Shown here: positions 44,617 through 56,610 of the stretch, one piece after another
How the letters are laid out: each line of letters starts with the position of its first letter
Position numbering within the stretch: the first letter of the stretch is position 1
Assembly: GCA_964035545.1 (NCBI GenBank)
Contig: CAXIUT010000050.1
Span: forward strand, 1 to 57,114
Direction of reading: 5' to 3'
From: Bugula neritina
Lineage: Eukaryota > Bryozoa > Gymnolaemata > Cheilostomatida > Bugulidae
Length of the DNA stretch: 57,114 nucleotides
Made by a program: the position numbers and the translations under genes
The notes under the pieces: generated by a model
What the model saw: the letters and a program-made list of their open reading frames with translations, nothing else
The model's database searches: none
Told to the model about the DNA's origin: nothing

Positions 44617-46629
44617 ATGATATATTTCCTGATAAGCTATCTTAATATATGGATGACTATTTTAAGATCTATATTTTAGGGGTTGGGGTTGGGGTTGGGG
44701 TTGGGGTTGGGGTTGGGGTTGGGGTTGGGGTTGGGGTTGGGGTTGGGGTTGGGGTATTTGGGGTATACCAATCGCATTTTGGTGCAAAATTTACCTAAAA
44801 AACATATCAACTTCTACATCCCAGTCTATGTCATTCTCAAAATCAAGAGTCTTCAAGACATAGACATTCATAAACTTGTAGGTAGTGTTAGTTCTGTCAT
44901 CATTATCAATGTGTTGATATAAAATTTACCATAACCTCTGATTTATCTACTGTAGCACTCGATTGAAATCCAACTCAATCGTTCAGAACAACTACTCCTT
45001 AAAAACTAAGGACCAATTATTGTTACAAAAAATTCTAAAATGTTGAAGTTTACGATTCGTAAAACAGTCACTGCAACTATTGTAGAATAAACTCTCTGGT
45101 CTCCCTTCTAAATAATAAGATTAATTTTTTCAATTACTTTTAATTCTATCAGCAAGAAAAAAGGACTAGATATCAAACATGATTATTCAAAACATCTAAA
45201 AGAAAAAGAAGCATCATAAAAATCAAGATAAATAGCTCTAGGACTCGAATAAGCTTTTATTTAAAATAAATCAAAACCTAAAGTTGAGGATAAATCTTTA
45301 ATTTAATTCAACTAATTTGTCAATTATACGATCAGCTTTAACTGCATGAGAAATGGAATGCAAACACCTATCAGCTATGCTCTTGGCTGTGTTTATTCAC
45401 TTTATGACCTGGCATAAAAAAAATTAGAAGTCTATCATACCAATATCGACTCTTATACAGAAGTAGTTTAAAAATATATCAAAAGAAATGATAAAAAGAG
45501 TATCAAACAATAAAAAAAGCATAAAACAGATAAAATTCATAGAGATTCATCAAAAGGATAATTTTATGAAGGCGGTTTAGATGTTGTAGTCAGTCAAACA
45601 GATAGCATATCTTCACTAACAGAACTAACATCATAAGTCTATCTGTAAATAACATAAAAATAAAGTAAAAAAGCATAAAAATTAACAGCAAAATACTTTC
45701 AATACAGTCATTTTGTGGTTCCTCTTTATAAATATCCAGGTAATTCATTAGCAACTATCTTTGTACCTGTATTTTTGCTAGGATTATTGAGTTTAGCTAT
45801 CTTTTTTCAGGCAAATGACCTATCTAACAGAATTAGTTCAATTGCAACAATGGTATTAGGATATATAGCTTTGATTCCATCTATCAAAGAGCAATTACCA
45901 CCTTCTTCAAAGATAACAGTCATTGAAATTGTCATTTATACTTCAACTCTTTGCTGTTTTTTCTCTTTAATGGAAAGTTTTATGATTTAAAATAATGATA
46001 ACTATCAGTTTTTATGGTGGTAAAATGGTTTCTTTTTAATTTGCTTATTCATTCATACAGGAGTCTTCATCTTTATCTTAAGTCTTATGCTCATGCATAA
46101 ACTAGTATGGTAACCTTCTTATAACCTCGAAGTTGAAGCTCAAATGACTAATCCTTAAACAGATATGCATTAATGGATTAACTTCTATTGTGATTAATAA
46201 TTCTACATCATAAATCAAAAAATATATCAGAATAACATTAAAAAAGGATAATAAAATAAATCTCAATCCATGATAATCAAATATTAACCAACTTTCAAAA
46301 AAATTTCTTATTTTGAATAATGTTCAATTTCTAAAATAGAAGTTAAAGAATAAAAGCCAAATAAAAAAGAATAAAAGTCAGATGAAAAAGGAAACAAAAA
46401 GAAGAAAGATAGTCAAAAGGGTGAAAAAAAAGAAGAGAAAAAAGAAGAGAAAAAGGAAGAAGAGAAGAAGGAGGAGAAAAAAGTAAAAAAGAGTTAAAGT
46501 ATGTTTAGATATGAGAAGAATTTATAATTTTTAGATAAACAGATCAAGAACGGTTTTCATGTTGTATTACTAAAATAAGATAAGTAGCTAGGAAAGAAAT
46601 CTTAGATTTTAAAAGCAAAAAAAGAATGA
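44617..46629 (+). CDS. Pentameric ligand-gated-channel-like membrane protein 2
   Basis: 670-aa intronless paralogue of the upstream gene, almost equal in length. N-terminal hydrophobic segment (MIYFLISYLNIWMTILRSIF), then a Gly-Leu tract encoded by the telomere-like array 44679-44754, then YLGYTNRILVQNLPKKHINF aligning with DLGFTNQVLFQQSKKCVNLF of paralogue 1. The TM block is strongly conserved (YPGNSLATIFVPVFLLGLLS, SSIATMVLGYIALIPSIKEQ). The C terminus is a Lys/Glu-rich run. Equal length and matching flanks argue the array is part of this gene. Alternative: an assembly insertion that happens to keep the frame. Confidence 0.6.
44679..44754. repeat. Interstitial telomeric repeat (GGGGTT)12.5, in coding frame
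   Basis: Perfect hexamers on the + strand after ATTTTAG. They are in frame within the second channel-like gene, coding Gly-Leu repeats. Each unit is two codons, so copy number can change without a frameshift. Confidence 0.9.
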
Positions 46630-46745
46630 AATATGATTTGGGTTATTAAATAAAATATAATTATAAATATATTAGTATATTTATTTAATTTTTTCTTTTT
46701 AATTAGATTTTAATAATGATACAATAAAGTAAAATGAAATAATAT

Positions 46746-49700
46746 TCAACTGGTTGGGGTTGGGGGTTGGGGTTGGGTGATGAAGTCATTGACAATAACT
46801 TCTTCTACTTCTTTCCAATCAACTTCTGTCCTAAACTCATTCAATTTAATCATATATTGCATCAATACCAACGAATTGACCTTCAGTTACGCTTCATCTC
46901 GAATAAACGAATCCTTTACTATGATCAGTCTCTTACTTGCCTTATATTCTATTACTTTCTATCCTTCTTTCTAGGGTAAGTAACTAATCGAACATGGAGG
47001 AAGATAACTCAAAAGTGAAGGTTTATAGATAAAAGGGAAAGATTGGTTATTATTTTTTAAACTTAAAATAGAAGCAACTAGGTTAAGAATGATATACGTT
47101 AAGGTCTTTTGGAGAGAAGTTCTTTAACTTCAGGAATAAATTCTGGAAGAGTAAGATCAATTCCAAAATAATCAGTGACAAATATCCATTGATGATGAGC
47201 AAATTAGCCTAAATTAGTGAGTGATATCATTTAAATAAGTTTGAGAGCAGCTAGTAAGTAATTAGGATGTTTTGATATTTAATTTTGGATTTGAACTCTG
47301 ACTAAACTTTTACTAAAAGTTTGCATAAGGAGAGTCAAAATCATAGGCCAAATATCAATAAATAATTGATTAAGAGTTAATTAAGACAACCTGAGAATAA
47401 GAATTCTTATAGCGAATAGAATAAGAATGAGCAAAGCAGCATGGACATTTTATGGTTTCTTGATTACATCTACTATTTTGGCTAGGAGAAGATTGAGTTT
47501 ATGTGCATATCTATCTTTAGGACCAGCATAGAGAATAAAACAAATACGTTAAAAACTTTTAATGCGTCGCTTGTTTTATGTTGATTAACTAGTAAAAAAG
47601 CTACTAGATAGAGTGACTTTGTTGAGGTAGTGAAGGTAAGTCTAACTATTTTTGTCCATTGAAACAACCCAGTCAATGATTCTTGCCCAGTAATCAAGAG
47701 TATTACTATTACATATGAAGAAATCATCTTCATTAAATATTTCCAATAATTTAGGTCTCAGTTCTTTTATAAACAAAATTCTTGCTCTTTCTAGCAAATC
47801 AAAAATCACTTCTGAAGCACATTCAGCAAATATCTGGTTATGAACTGATTTTTCTTTGATGACTGATAAAATTATTTCAACCCATTCACTTGTTCGAATC
47901 ACAACCCAGTGAGTTTTCTCAGGAAGATAAGTATTCTGCAATATTTAAAGACCTAATCTCTTCAAAATTTTTAAAGCAATATACTCTATATCTGATTTAT
48001 ACTTCTGTGTTCTAGCCTGGTCTAGATTATTTCAAAGCAAGAGAATCTGAGTGGTTTCGATCACTAAGCTTGCTCTTGTGGATATCATAAAGAGTAGGTG
48101 GCAGAGGAAGCACCAAATTATAGGATTATTGTTTCCCTTAATCTTAGAATTTAACTTTAGATATGCTATCTTGAAAGAAAAAGACTTATTTTTTACTAGC
48201 AATTGTTGCTAAGTGTTTGAGTTTTTAATTTATGAGTGCATGCAAGTCACTTTTAAATCTTTCATTTTTCAGCAATTCTTTAGGTGAATATTTCTTAGCA
48301 CACAAATTTAAAATCTAGATAGCCCAGATACTAGATAAAGGAGTTCTTGATTTCTGAAAGGGTTTTAAAGCCTTCATAATAAGTGACCAAACTTACAGAA
48401 GAGGCTCGTAAGTTAATTATTTTTAGTTCAGATATACGTAATTGAAATAAACATAGAGGAAATAGAGTAACTTAGACTAAGATTTATCGATTTAAAAGTC
48501 AAGTACTGTTCCTTTTTTATCTCTAGCCTTTTCTGAGTAGAAGTGTGTTAATTATTCAATGGCTGTAGATTAAAGGAAGGCATGAATGACTATATTCGAT
48601 GGAAAATTATTCACAATAATAGTTTCCATTATTTTCATGAGTAGTTCTGTTCGTTTGGGATCAGAAGTTGGTCTTTGATTGTCAGGAGAGACATTTGAAC
48701 ATTACCTAATCCAAAGTTTAAGGTAGATATCTATGATTTATTTTGGAAATTTGCAAAACATAGGCTGCATAATACAATATATTTTTCCCCAAATTGATTC
48801 TTTTTCTTCCTGAACATAAGAAATCAAGTCCTTTACAACTTTGTTGTATTTGCTGAATCTTTAAAAATTAAAAGATCTCATTCCCATAGAACTAAATTCC
48901 TCAGAACCTATTCTAACAAACTCTTCTGAAAGAGGCCAAGATCGAAGAATAGTTTCATAGACTGGCTCAAGATCTTGTAAAATTGATTCACATGTTTCAA
49001 AGTTATGTAAGAAATTTTTTCTTTATACAAGCTTAGCATTTTTATCTGAGTTAGCTAAACCCAAAGTGAGAATTTTTTTGAAAGTATCAAAGAGGGTGTA
49101 GGGATTAGCAAACTAGAAATTAAGTTCTTTAATATTAAGTTTGTTCAAATCATAAAAATAATTAAGAATTGCTTATACTCCATGTAAAACTGAAAGAATT
49201 TCATTCGTTTTTCCAACTTGTTTCAGGTTATCACTCAAACGTACCAACTTTTATTCCATTTTTAATTTTGCTTAAAGTTCCATTATTTTAGATTTTGAAA
49301 CCATATTTTAAGAAATAATATTCTAAGGGATCACTTCATCTAAAACAGCTTTGGAAAGAGTTCCTCCGATGTCTTTGATAATTTTGTAATATGTTTTGAG
49401 AATATGTCTAATACATAAGGTACAGTCTGATGGTTAAAGAAAATCAGCAATTAGAGGAATACAAAGTGTGATGAAAGAAATAAATTGAGAACGAATATAA
49501 GCAAAAGGAGTATGTAGTCCTTCTAAAACTGCAGAAAGAAATACCTTTCCTGTAAAAACAGATTTAAAAAAGGCTCGAACTTTTACAAGAGTAGCTTTTT
49601 TACGGAAAGAAGAGTTAAAAAATATATTTCTAAGAAGGTTTAGCAGTTGAATTTGCATAATATACTATTTATTGAGTACAACTTGAGCCAATACTTTAAA

Positions 49701-52700
49701 GATATGTTCCATTGTATAGTCTAGTACTTTTCACATAGAACCCAGTTATCAATATAATCCAAAAGAGTTTCTACAAGTTCCACAGCTGAGGCATTAACTC
49801 CTGCATTTCCAATGTAGAAATCAACACCCATCGACTAAATAGCATGTCCTTCCATATACTTGACTGCCAAAATCAGTAATAAATCTAGATAAGACATCCT
49901 ATTTTTAACTTATTTCTTTTACACTTTGTCAAGAGATCGAGGAAGAACTGGCTCTCTTTCAAGTTGCCGAGTCAGTTCTCCTTCTAAATCATCGTCTTAT
50001 TCCTATTCAATGGTTAGTAATCTAGAAGAAATATCTGTAACTTTGTCTCTCATTTCATCAAGATGGTCAGTAATATCAGTTTGATAAACAAATCTGAGAA
50101 AGAATAAGATCCATTTGCTAAAATAGATCGAATTCGTCTGAATGTACTAAATATGAGTTTAGTATCATAGAGAGTCTGAATTAAAAATAATCCTCGAGGA
50201 GTTTAGTACCATTAGGCACAACCAGAAATAAGTTACAAAAGCAAAGGTTCCATTACTCGTTTCAAAAGACACATACTTTCTATTAACCAACTTTTAGCTG
50301 CATGTCTTACCAAAGGGTTGACATCATCAAGAAAATCTAACATATTAAATAAACCAACTTTACTGAGCTCTGCAAATTCCTGATTAGAAAGCAAGTCTTT
50401 GTATCTGTATGCGGTTAGTCTCCAAAAATGGGCAAATCTCTGAATAGATGCTTCTTTATCAGGAGCAGAATGAGTGCTGAAAGATCGCTTAACAGTTTAT
50501 GTGAACTCATAAGGAAAATATTTGCTAAAAGAAACGATCAAGTCGATGATTTTAGAGTGCATGTGAGGATAGTCCAAAAGAGACCAAAGTTTTTATAGAG
50601 CCATTTTTTGATAATCTGTTCCTTTTTTGTTTGCTTTTTCCTGTAAAATAATACTCTTGAAACAGTTATAGATCGGATGTTTATTCTCCCACATTAGACA
50701 TCGGATCATTGCTTCAATAGCTGCCAAAGAGACTAGCGGGTTGGATACCTTAATTGCTCCTTCCAAAACATTAAACCATTTTGGTAATGTTTCGCAGCCT
50801 TAAAATGGAAGATGTATCTGAAGACTTACTATCCCCATAGAACAAAGTTTAAAGGTCTACTCATATTGTTGAATATTAGCAAAGCTTTTCACAATATAGC
50901 CTAGCTCTACAGTAAAAAGTTCCATTTTTTAGCTGATCTTTGTATATTTTTTTTGCTAAGCTATTTCTTTCTCTTTCAATTCTTATTGGAAGGCTAATCT
51001 TTATGGAGGAAGTTCTTCAGTTCCACTTTAAAGATAATATTTCTGATTGATGTTATCCTGTTATCTACGATTAATTTTGATAACTGTTCTTCTGCGTTCT
51101 AGTAAATTATAAATCAAAAGCACAGTATCTCTCAAATATAGCCTATACAGCTTATGAGTATTGTTGACTTTACCTGCAATACAAGCTAATCCCTAAGTGA
51201 GATAATCAAGAATAATAGTAATATATTCTAACTCTTAAAAGCTGTGTTCGTGTTTCATAAGCTAGATAAAACAAAAATCGATATACTTTACAGCTTAGAA
51301 AGCAGACTCCTCTTTTTCATCTCTAACTGCAGTTACAAAAGATTTTCCTAGACTTGCTACGATGACAACATAGTAACTCGGAAGATTTTAAAGAAAACGT
51401 TTTCCTACCTTCAAAACTTATTCCCAAAAACTACAAGTTTTAGAAGCAAGAGGATGAGAAAGAGTATCAGGAGCACTTCCGTAATTAAATATATATCTGA
51501 ATAAATGAAATTTTACCTTAATAAATGCATAGAAATTTGTGAAAGAGTAGGTTAGACTAAGTGAGGATGTTAAATATAAAAGTTTTGTAAAATCTTTAGA
51601 GGCAAAGTGCAGTTATCATGAGAAGTAGGTAAACTATTTAGAATACTTTAGAAGGCTTAAATGATATAGGTAACTACAAACTAGTTTTTTTAGGTAATAA
51701 CAAAACGATCTTCTTAATCTTCTTTTCCGAAAAGCCATCGATTAACTCTTTTGGTGATTGATATTTATTTTTTCTTGAAGAGACGGAGAAGTGCTTCCAC
51801 TATAACTTTTCTTTAATTATTTTAAAGTCTTTCTGATTTGATTCTTAGGTGACTAAACATAAAATCAAGAGCTGTTCTTCTAATTATGGGTTCTTCTTCA
51901 TCTAGACAGCTAATGAGTGCACTAACAACGAGAGATCCAATTCTAGGAAAGTTATTTTCAGGTAGACAGGGATCATCTATGCCTTACCTAATTTGCAGAA
52001 TACCAGTACTAACCATCAAGGGAACAGCATTAAGGTGTATTTAATTTTATTAACGAAGCATATTTCTACTGAAAGGAGTTTGGCTATTATAGAGGGATCT
52101 ATCTAAATGAGAACTTTGTTTTTAAAATTATAGTTTTGAATCAGATGATTGTAAAATTATCTATCTGAAATAATTTGTTTTTAGGTTTATTTAGGAGGCG
52201 ACTCATTTTATTATTGCTTTTTTAATGATTGATTTTCAAAAGATTACATCGGATTTTAGTATGGTTTGCTTATCTTTTCACTAGACTATATATTATTTCC
52301 TTCTTCATTATTTTACTAGGCATTGAGCTATTGAACTGAAGTTGGAGTAAAAATAGATGGTTATTTCGAAATTGCAGGAGGATCATTGATTTTTTCAATA
52401 GGAGTAGAATGTTGGTTGGGAGAAGGTAATGGAATAGAATTAGAATCTTGTTCATAAGCAACAGGACTAACTTATGATTGTTGACTAAGATGTTTCATTA
52501 CTTATTTATGAGATCCTCTATTTTGATTCATTTTAAGACTAGATTATTTGTCAACTTGTTCTAATTCTAGTAATTAAAGTTCCAAATCTGAAAATCCTCT
52601 TGACTATTCATAATCTTCTTCTCCCTTGATAAACTCCATTTTTTAGATAATTTTTGAAAGAAATTTAATTCCTGATTTTTTACAATCCCTGTATTTAAGA

Positions 52701-53299
52701 ATAAGAGACCAAGTACAGCCAACCACATAGCGACGGCCTACACAATTTAAAACTTTAGAAAGAGTAAACTAAATCAGTTGAACTAATTGGGCATTTATGG
52801 TCGAAGAATAGACTGAGAAAAGTGCTTTTAAAAGGCCAGAAAGCATGGGAATGAGTTATTTTCCGAGATCTAAGAAATAGTTATTGATGATTTTAAGGAT
52901 CATGAGTCTTTGTTCGAAGTTACTGGTGTGGACAAAGTGAGGTAAAAGACTCACACTATAAACTCCAAGATCTTATCCAAACATTCTGATGTATTAGTTG
53001 AGATTGCCCTCCACACTCATCTTCATGTTCCTGAAAATTTGTTGGTGAATACGAATGACTGTTTCATGCACTTTTGCAGGTAATATTGGGTTCATACACT
53101 GATTGAGTCTCTTTGAAAGCAATATTTTATCTCCGATAAATGGTGAAGGATAGTCTCTCAGCAAGGATTCAACGTTGCCCAACCAGTTGGGGATATCTGA
53201 CCACTAAGTATTGAGTCCAAAATTTTATAGAGATTTTCCTAGGGATTTGTTAAGGTGCTAGGTGATACTTGCAAATTTTTTTGATTTATCGTTGTTCAT
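46746..53299 (-). CDS. dop1: DOP1/Dopey family protein
   Basis: Giant protein of roughly 2,150 residues. DOP1 with Mon2 and the flippase Neo1 regulates Golgi-endosome membrane traffic. N-terminal Dopey domain: LLSKRLNQCMNPILPAKVHE, IFRNMKM, GVYSVSLLPHFVHTSNFEQR. Middle: RIGSLVVSALISCLDEEEPI, RRTALDFMFSHL and HPLVQPTL. C-terminal leucine-zipper-like region: NVHAALLILILFAIRILILR, QWIFVTDYFG, and WKEVEEVIVNDFITQP. The ATG at 53299 begins MNNDKSKKFASITQHL. At least four 20-bp-class introns are needed; two are clear (51497-51516 and 47078-47097), others near 52000-52500 and 50850-50950 are not pinned. The last codons run into the telomere-like tract at 46752-46777 and stop at TGA 46746. Confidence 0.85.
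46752..46777. repeat. Short degenerate telomere-like tract
   Basis: About four GGGGTT-like units on the + strand (one G5 unit). On the minus strand they are in frame at the very end of DOP1, coding TQPQPPTPTS before TGA. It is probably coding sequence rather than a chromosome end. Confidence 0.7.
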
Positions 53300-53512
53300 T
53301 AAATTCAAGATAAGAGTTATTAGATCATTGATGACAAAAATCTTAGAGAGAGATATCCCAAGGCAGCAATTTATCTTATATTTTTTGGGGCTTTATTTCA
53401 CAGTTAATCTTCTTTTTCTTAACTTTCCTATCTTGAAGAGATTTTTGCCTCTATCTTGCCATTGAACTTGTCGGTCTGCTTTTCATTTTTATAGCCTATA
53501 CGCTACAAGGAT

Positions 53513-53917
53513 TCATCCTATATCTTCTAAAATGTACAAAAAAGCAGAGTATTTAGGAACTTTAACGCTTTGTTTCAACTTGATATCTTTACTTTTAAGC
53601 TTGTTAATCTCTACTGTGGTTGGTTGATCAATATTTAGGGCAGAATATGGACGCATTTTATTGCCCGGAAGTGTCAATTTTTTTAGAGATGATCCCTTAT
53701 GTTGTTGTAAATGTTAAATTGATGAAGTATGTGCTTTTTTAAGAGGAGATAACTCTTGTGTTGATACTGTTTTGAGAGGCGTTTCTTCAGTTTGATGATG
53801 ATCAAAGTCAGAGTAAAGTTGATTATTAATGGAAGGTTGATCAGGATGAGTGAAAAAGTTGGGGCTTAGTTGATGTCTTTTGATAAAGTTTTATCTGAGT
53901 ACTTTAATAGTTTTCAT
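53513..53917 (-). CDS. Hypothetical small protein
   Basis: 134-aa intronless ORF with TGA stop: basic N terminus (MKTIKVLRQNFIKRHQL), a Gln/Ser-rich middle and KVPKYSAFLYILEDIG at the end. No family recognised. It lies between the divergent DOP1 promoter and the PUS stop, same strand as both. A missed 3' exon is possible. Confidence 0.5.
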
Positions 53918-53992
53918 TTTTGCTTATTTCAATCCATTATATTATTCATCAGATATCGAAAGAAAGTCATAATGAGAATAATTCATGTTAAA

Positions 53993-55105
53993 TCACTATT
54001 ATACACCTTAACTTTGCTGACCTTATGATTCTTAATACTTTTCATCATGTCTTTCTAGCCATTTGCTGAAAACTTCATCTTTAAACTCGTGAGTCAGTAT
54101 ATTACTCTAAAGATATTTTCTAAACTGTAAAATCTTGACTTAATCGTTCTAATCAAGAGAAACTTTAAAAACTGGATCTTTTTTATCGTTATACATGTTA
54201 AAAGTCATTCTGTTGAGATAAAGTCCTTCTCCAGGAGCTAAATAGACATCATATTTTTATTTCTAAAAAGCTCTTTTCATTGTTTCTTCTCCATCAAGAC
54301 TTTCATAACATATTTTGATAAGAAGCCCAACCATTTTTCTAATTTGATGATAAATGAAGCTTTGTCCTGTAAGAGTAAATCTAACAAAACTAATTTTACT
54401 TTTATTCTTTTTTTACTCATCTTCAGGATAATTTTTATCTAAACAATTATTTATAGTTTACTATTAGACAAACTATACTTTCATAGCCATCATGAAGCGA
54501 TCACATCTAGGATCATTAGGTTTATATCCTTTAGTAAAGTTGTTATAGCAATGGGTTCCCAAATATAGAGAAGATAATTTGTTTAGTTTTATAAGGAGTT
54601 CATCTTTTTCCAATTAATTCAACACAATGTTATCAGTCAGTTGCTATTTACTAAAGAATAGTTTGAAAGGAGCTATGTAGTTGTAAATTCTTGAACATGA
54701 ATCATGTCTTATTTCAAATCCTTTTCCAACTTTTTTAATAGCAAAAACTCGAATATCTTCTGGAAGGCCATCATTGATATCTTTGACAGCTTTGTTAAAG
54801 TCAAATATTTTTTGCTAGCGATCAAGGATGTATCTGTTGTCGAATTCTAAGTTAACAGATATGCCATTGCAGAGAGCATGAACTTTTTTGTCTGTCCTTC
54901 CTGCTCTAGACCATTTAATTCGTTTAAGATTATCCATGTTCGTTTTAAGAATGAATCCCTGCTAGCATAAAACTTTATGTATGTGATTTTAAACTGTGTT
55001 CTATGTGTCACGTTGGTATTGAAGACCAAGAAATCGTTATCCGTTATATCCAAAGAAAATAGTTACCTTTGTCTTGATACTTTTTGCTACTTTATCTGCC
55101 TACAT
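53993..55105 (-). CDS. tRNA pseudouridine synthase, TruA/PUS1 family
   Basis: 370-aa intronless enzyme. N-terminal FFGYNGQRFLGLQYQRDTQN, catalytic Asp in WSRAGRTDKKVHALCNGI, LPEDIRVFAIKKVGKGFEIR with RHDSCSRIYNYIAP, GTHCYNNFTKG, and the C-terminal VRFTLTGQSFIYHQIRKMVG. TruA/PUS1/PUS3 enzymes isomerise uridines in tRNA (positions 27-28 or 38-40). All catalytic motifs are intact. The final about 20 residues are Gln-rich. Confidence 0.95.
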
Positions 55106-55139
55106 AGTTATTTTATATAGTTGATACTAAATAGATTAA

Positions 55140-55493
55140 ATGTTTTTATTCCAAGACTCTTTATTATTCTTAATGTGGTAAGATTATCGAAGGTTCTCTA
55201 TCAATCGAGAAATCTTCCCTCGATCATAAAATAAATCATGCAATCGTCTCATCTGTGGTCATCTTAATCGACTAAAATTTCCTCCTTAAGTTAAAACCTA
55301 TCTTCAAGCTAGACACTAAGGAATATCCATGAGAAAAGCAATGGCTAAAGCGAACAGATGTTTTTGCAGACGAGAATAGAAGAAAGATAAAACAAAAGAA
55401 AGCGATATGGAATATCGACAAATCGATAGTAAACAGTTGATTAAAAAGCTTTAAGAGTTACAGATTGGAACCAAAATATCCAGAGAGGATTGA
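55140..55493 (+). CDS. Possible small basic protein
   Basis: 117-codon ORF from ATG at 55140 to TGA at 55491, with Arg/Lys-rich content (RKAMAKANRCFCRREQKKDK) and a helical end (IDSKQLIKKLQELQIGTKI). No homology recognised. It sits between the PUS start and the LRR stop; the open frame is moderately long for the base composition. Tentative. Confidence 0.35.
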
Positions 55494-55551
55494 TGTAGTG
55501 AGATGATAGTATCAGATTTGTTATAGCTTAACAATCACTAGCAGTTCATTT

Positions 55552-56439
55552 TCATGATGAAAGGTGGAGTTCTTCCATTGTTGATTCTTTGATTTCTTCC
55601 AGACGATGTTGTCTCTCTTTTTCTTCTTTTTCTTTGATAGAACGAATCTTCTTGCTCACCTCCATGCGCTCTTTAAAGACAGCATTTTGCTCATTTTGTT
55701 CTCGTTTGAAAGACTATTCGTTCTGATGGATATATTTTCTTGTTTTTTCTCTGAGTTAACTCAATGCATCCTTTTAATTAATCGACTGAGTGTTGAAGAG
55801 AAGAGGTTTATTTTATTATTTAAGACGTTATTCAACGTTTCTCTTAGTATAGAACTGTTTCATTTGACTGGCATAGGTAGACAGGTTAGCAGGCAATAGT
55901 CCCAATATTTTAAACTTTTATGCAGGAGTGATAACTTGATCATCTAAATTTTAGAGACCTTTCAAATGTTTAAGGATTGACTCTTTATAATAGGCATCCT
56001 TCATAAGGAGATATTTACTAGGCAGACAGGGTTGTTTTTAAAAGAAACTATTTAAAGTTTAGTTGGTAGTTATGAAGGTTATATTTCTTCAATTTAGTTA
56101 TTGCTCAAATTTAGACCTTCTAGTTTTTTGAGTTCTTTGATATTTTACAAAACAGTGATGTTATTATTGTTAAGCGCTAGATATTGTAAATTTTTGAGAT
56201 GATCTAATCCTTCTATTTTAGAAATGAGATTCTTGGTAGATAGATAAGTACATGTTGAAGATAAAGAATATTTAGATGTTCAAATACTTATAAATTTTAT
56301 ATTTTAGGAATACGTAGCCACTCCAAATGTATGGACTTGAGATGGATGAGAGTTTAAATTCTAAAGTTAGATAGTAATACTTTTGTTATTAAGAATCTTC
56401 AAAACCTGACTCGAGAGAAGTTTAAGAAATAAGCTTCAT
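55552..56439 (-). CDS. Leucine-rich-repeat coiled-coil protein
   Basis: 264 aa from five exons. Introns at 55999-56018 and 56232-56251 (20 bp each), 56287-56313 (27 bp) and one of about 26 bp near 56391-56416; the first two are certain from LRR continuity. SDS22-like leucine-rich repeats: FEHLNILYLQHNLISKIEGL, DHLKNLQYLALNNNNITVLQ, KKLEGLNLSNNQIEEI, then the LRR cap NNPVCLDAYYKESILKHL and a C-terminal charged coiled coil. Small LRR proteins of this layout are frequent in axonemes. Ciliary role is inferred. Confidence 0.8.
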
Positions 56440-56610
56440 GTTTATCTGGACTTTCTTATCATTTTTTTAGTTTAGATATTTCTTATGCTCAACAATTTAT
56501 TCTTCCTACATTTAAATTAATAACTTATAAACACTTCAATCACATTATTAATATGTTATATTTGAGTTAGATTTTATTGAAATATGAAGAATAATAAATA
56601 TGAATCTATA

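Noticed and set aside
44679-44754. Array taken as a chromosome end that truncates the second channel gene
   Set aside because: First considered, then set aside: the ATG at 44617, the in-frame array and the matching flanks restore a protein of the same length as its paralogue.
47009-47011. TGA at 47009 as the DOP1 stop
   Set aside because: Removing a canonical 20-bp intron at 47078-47097 gives a longer frame with a more Dopey-like C terminus.
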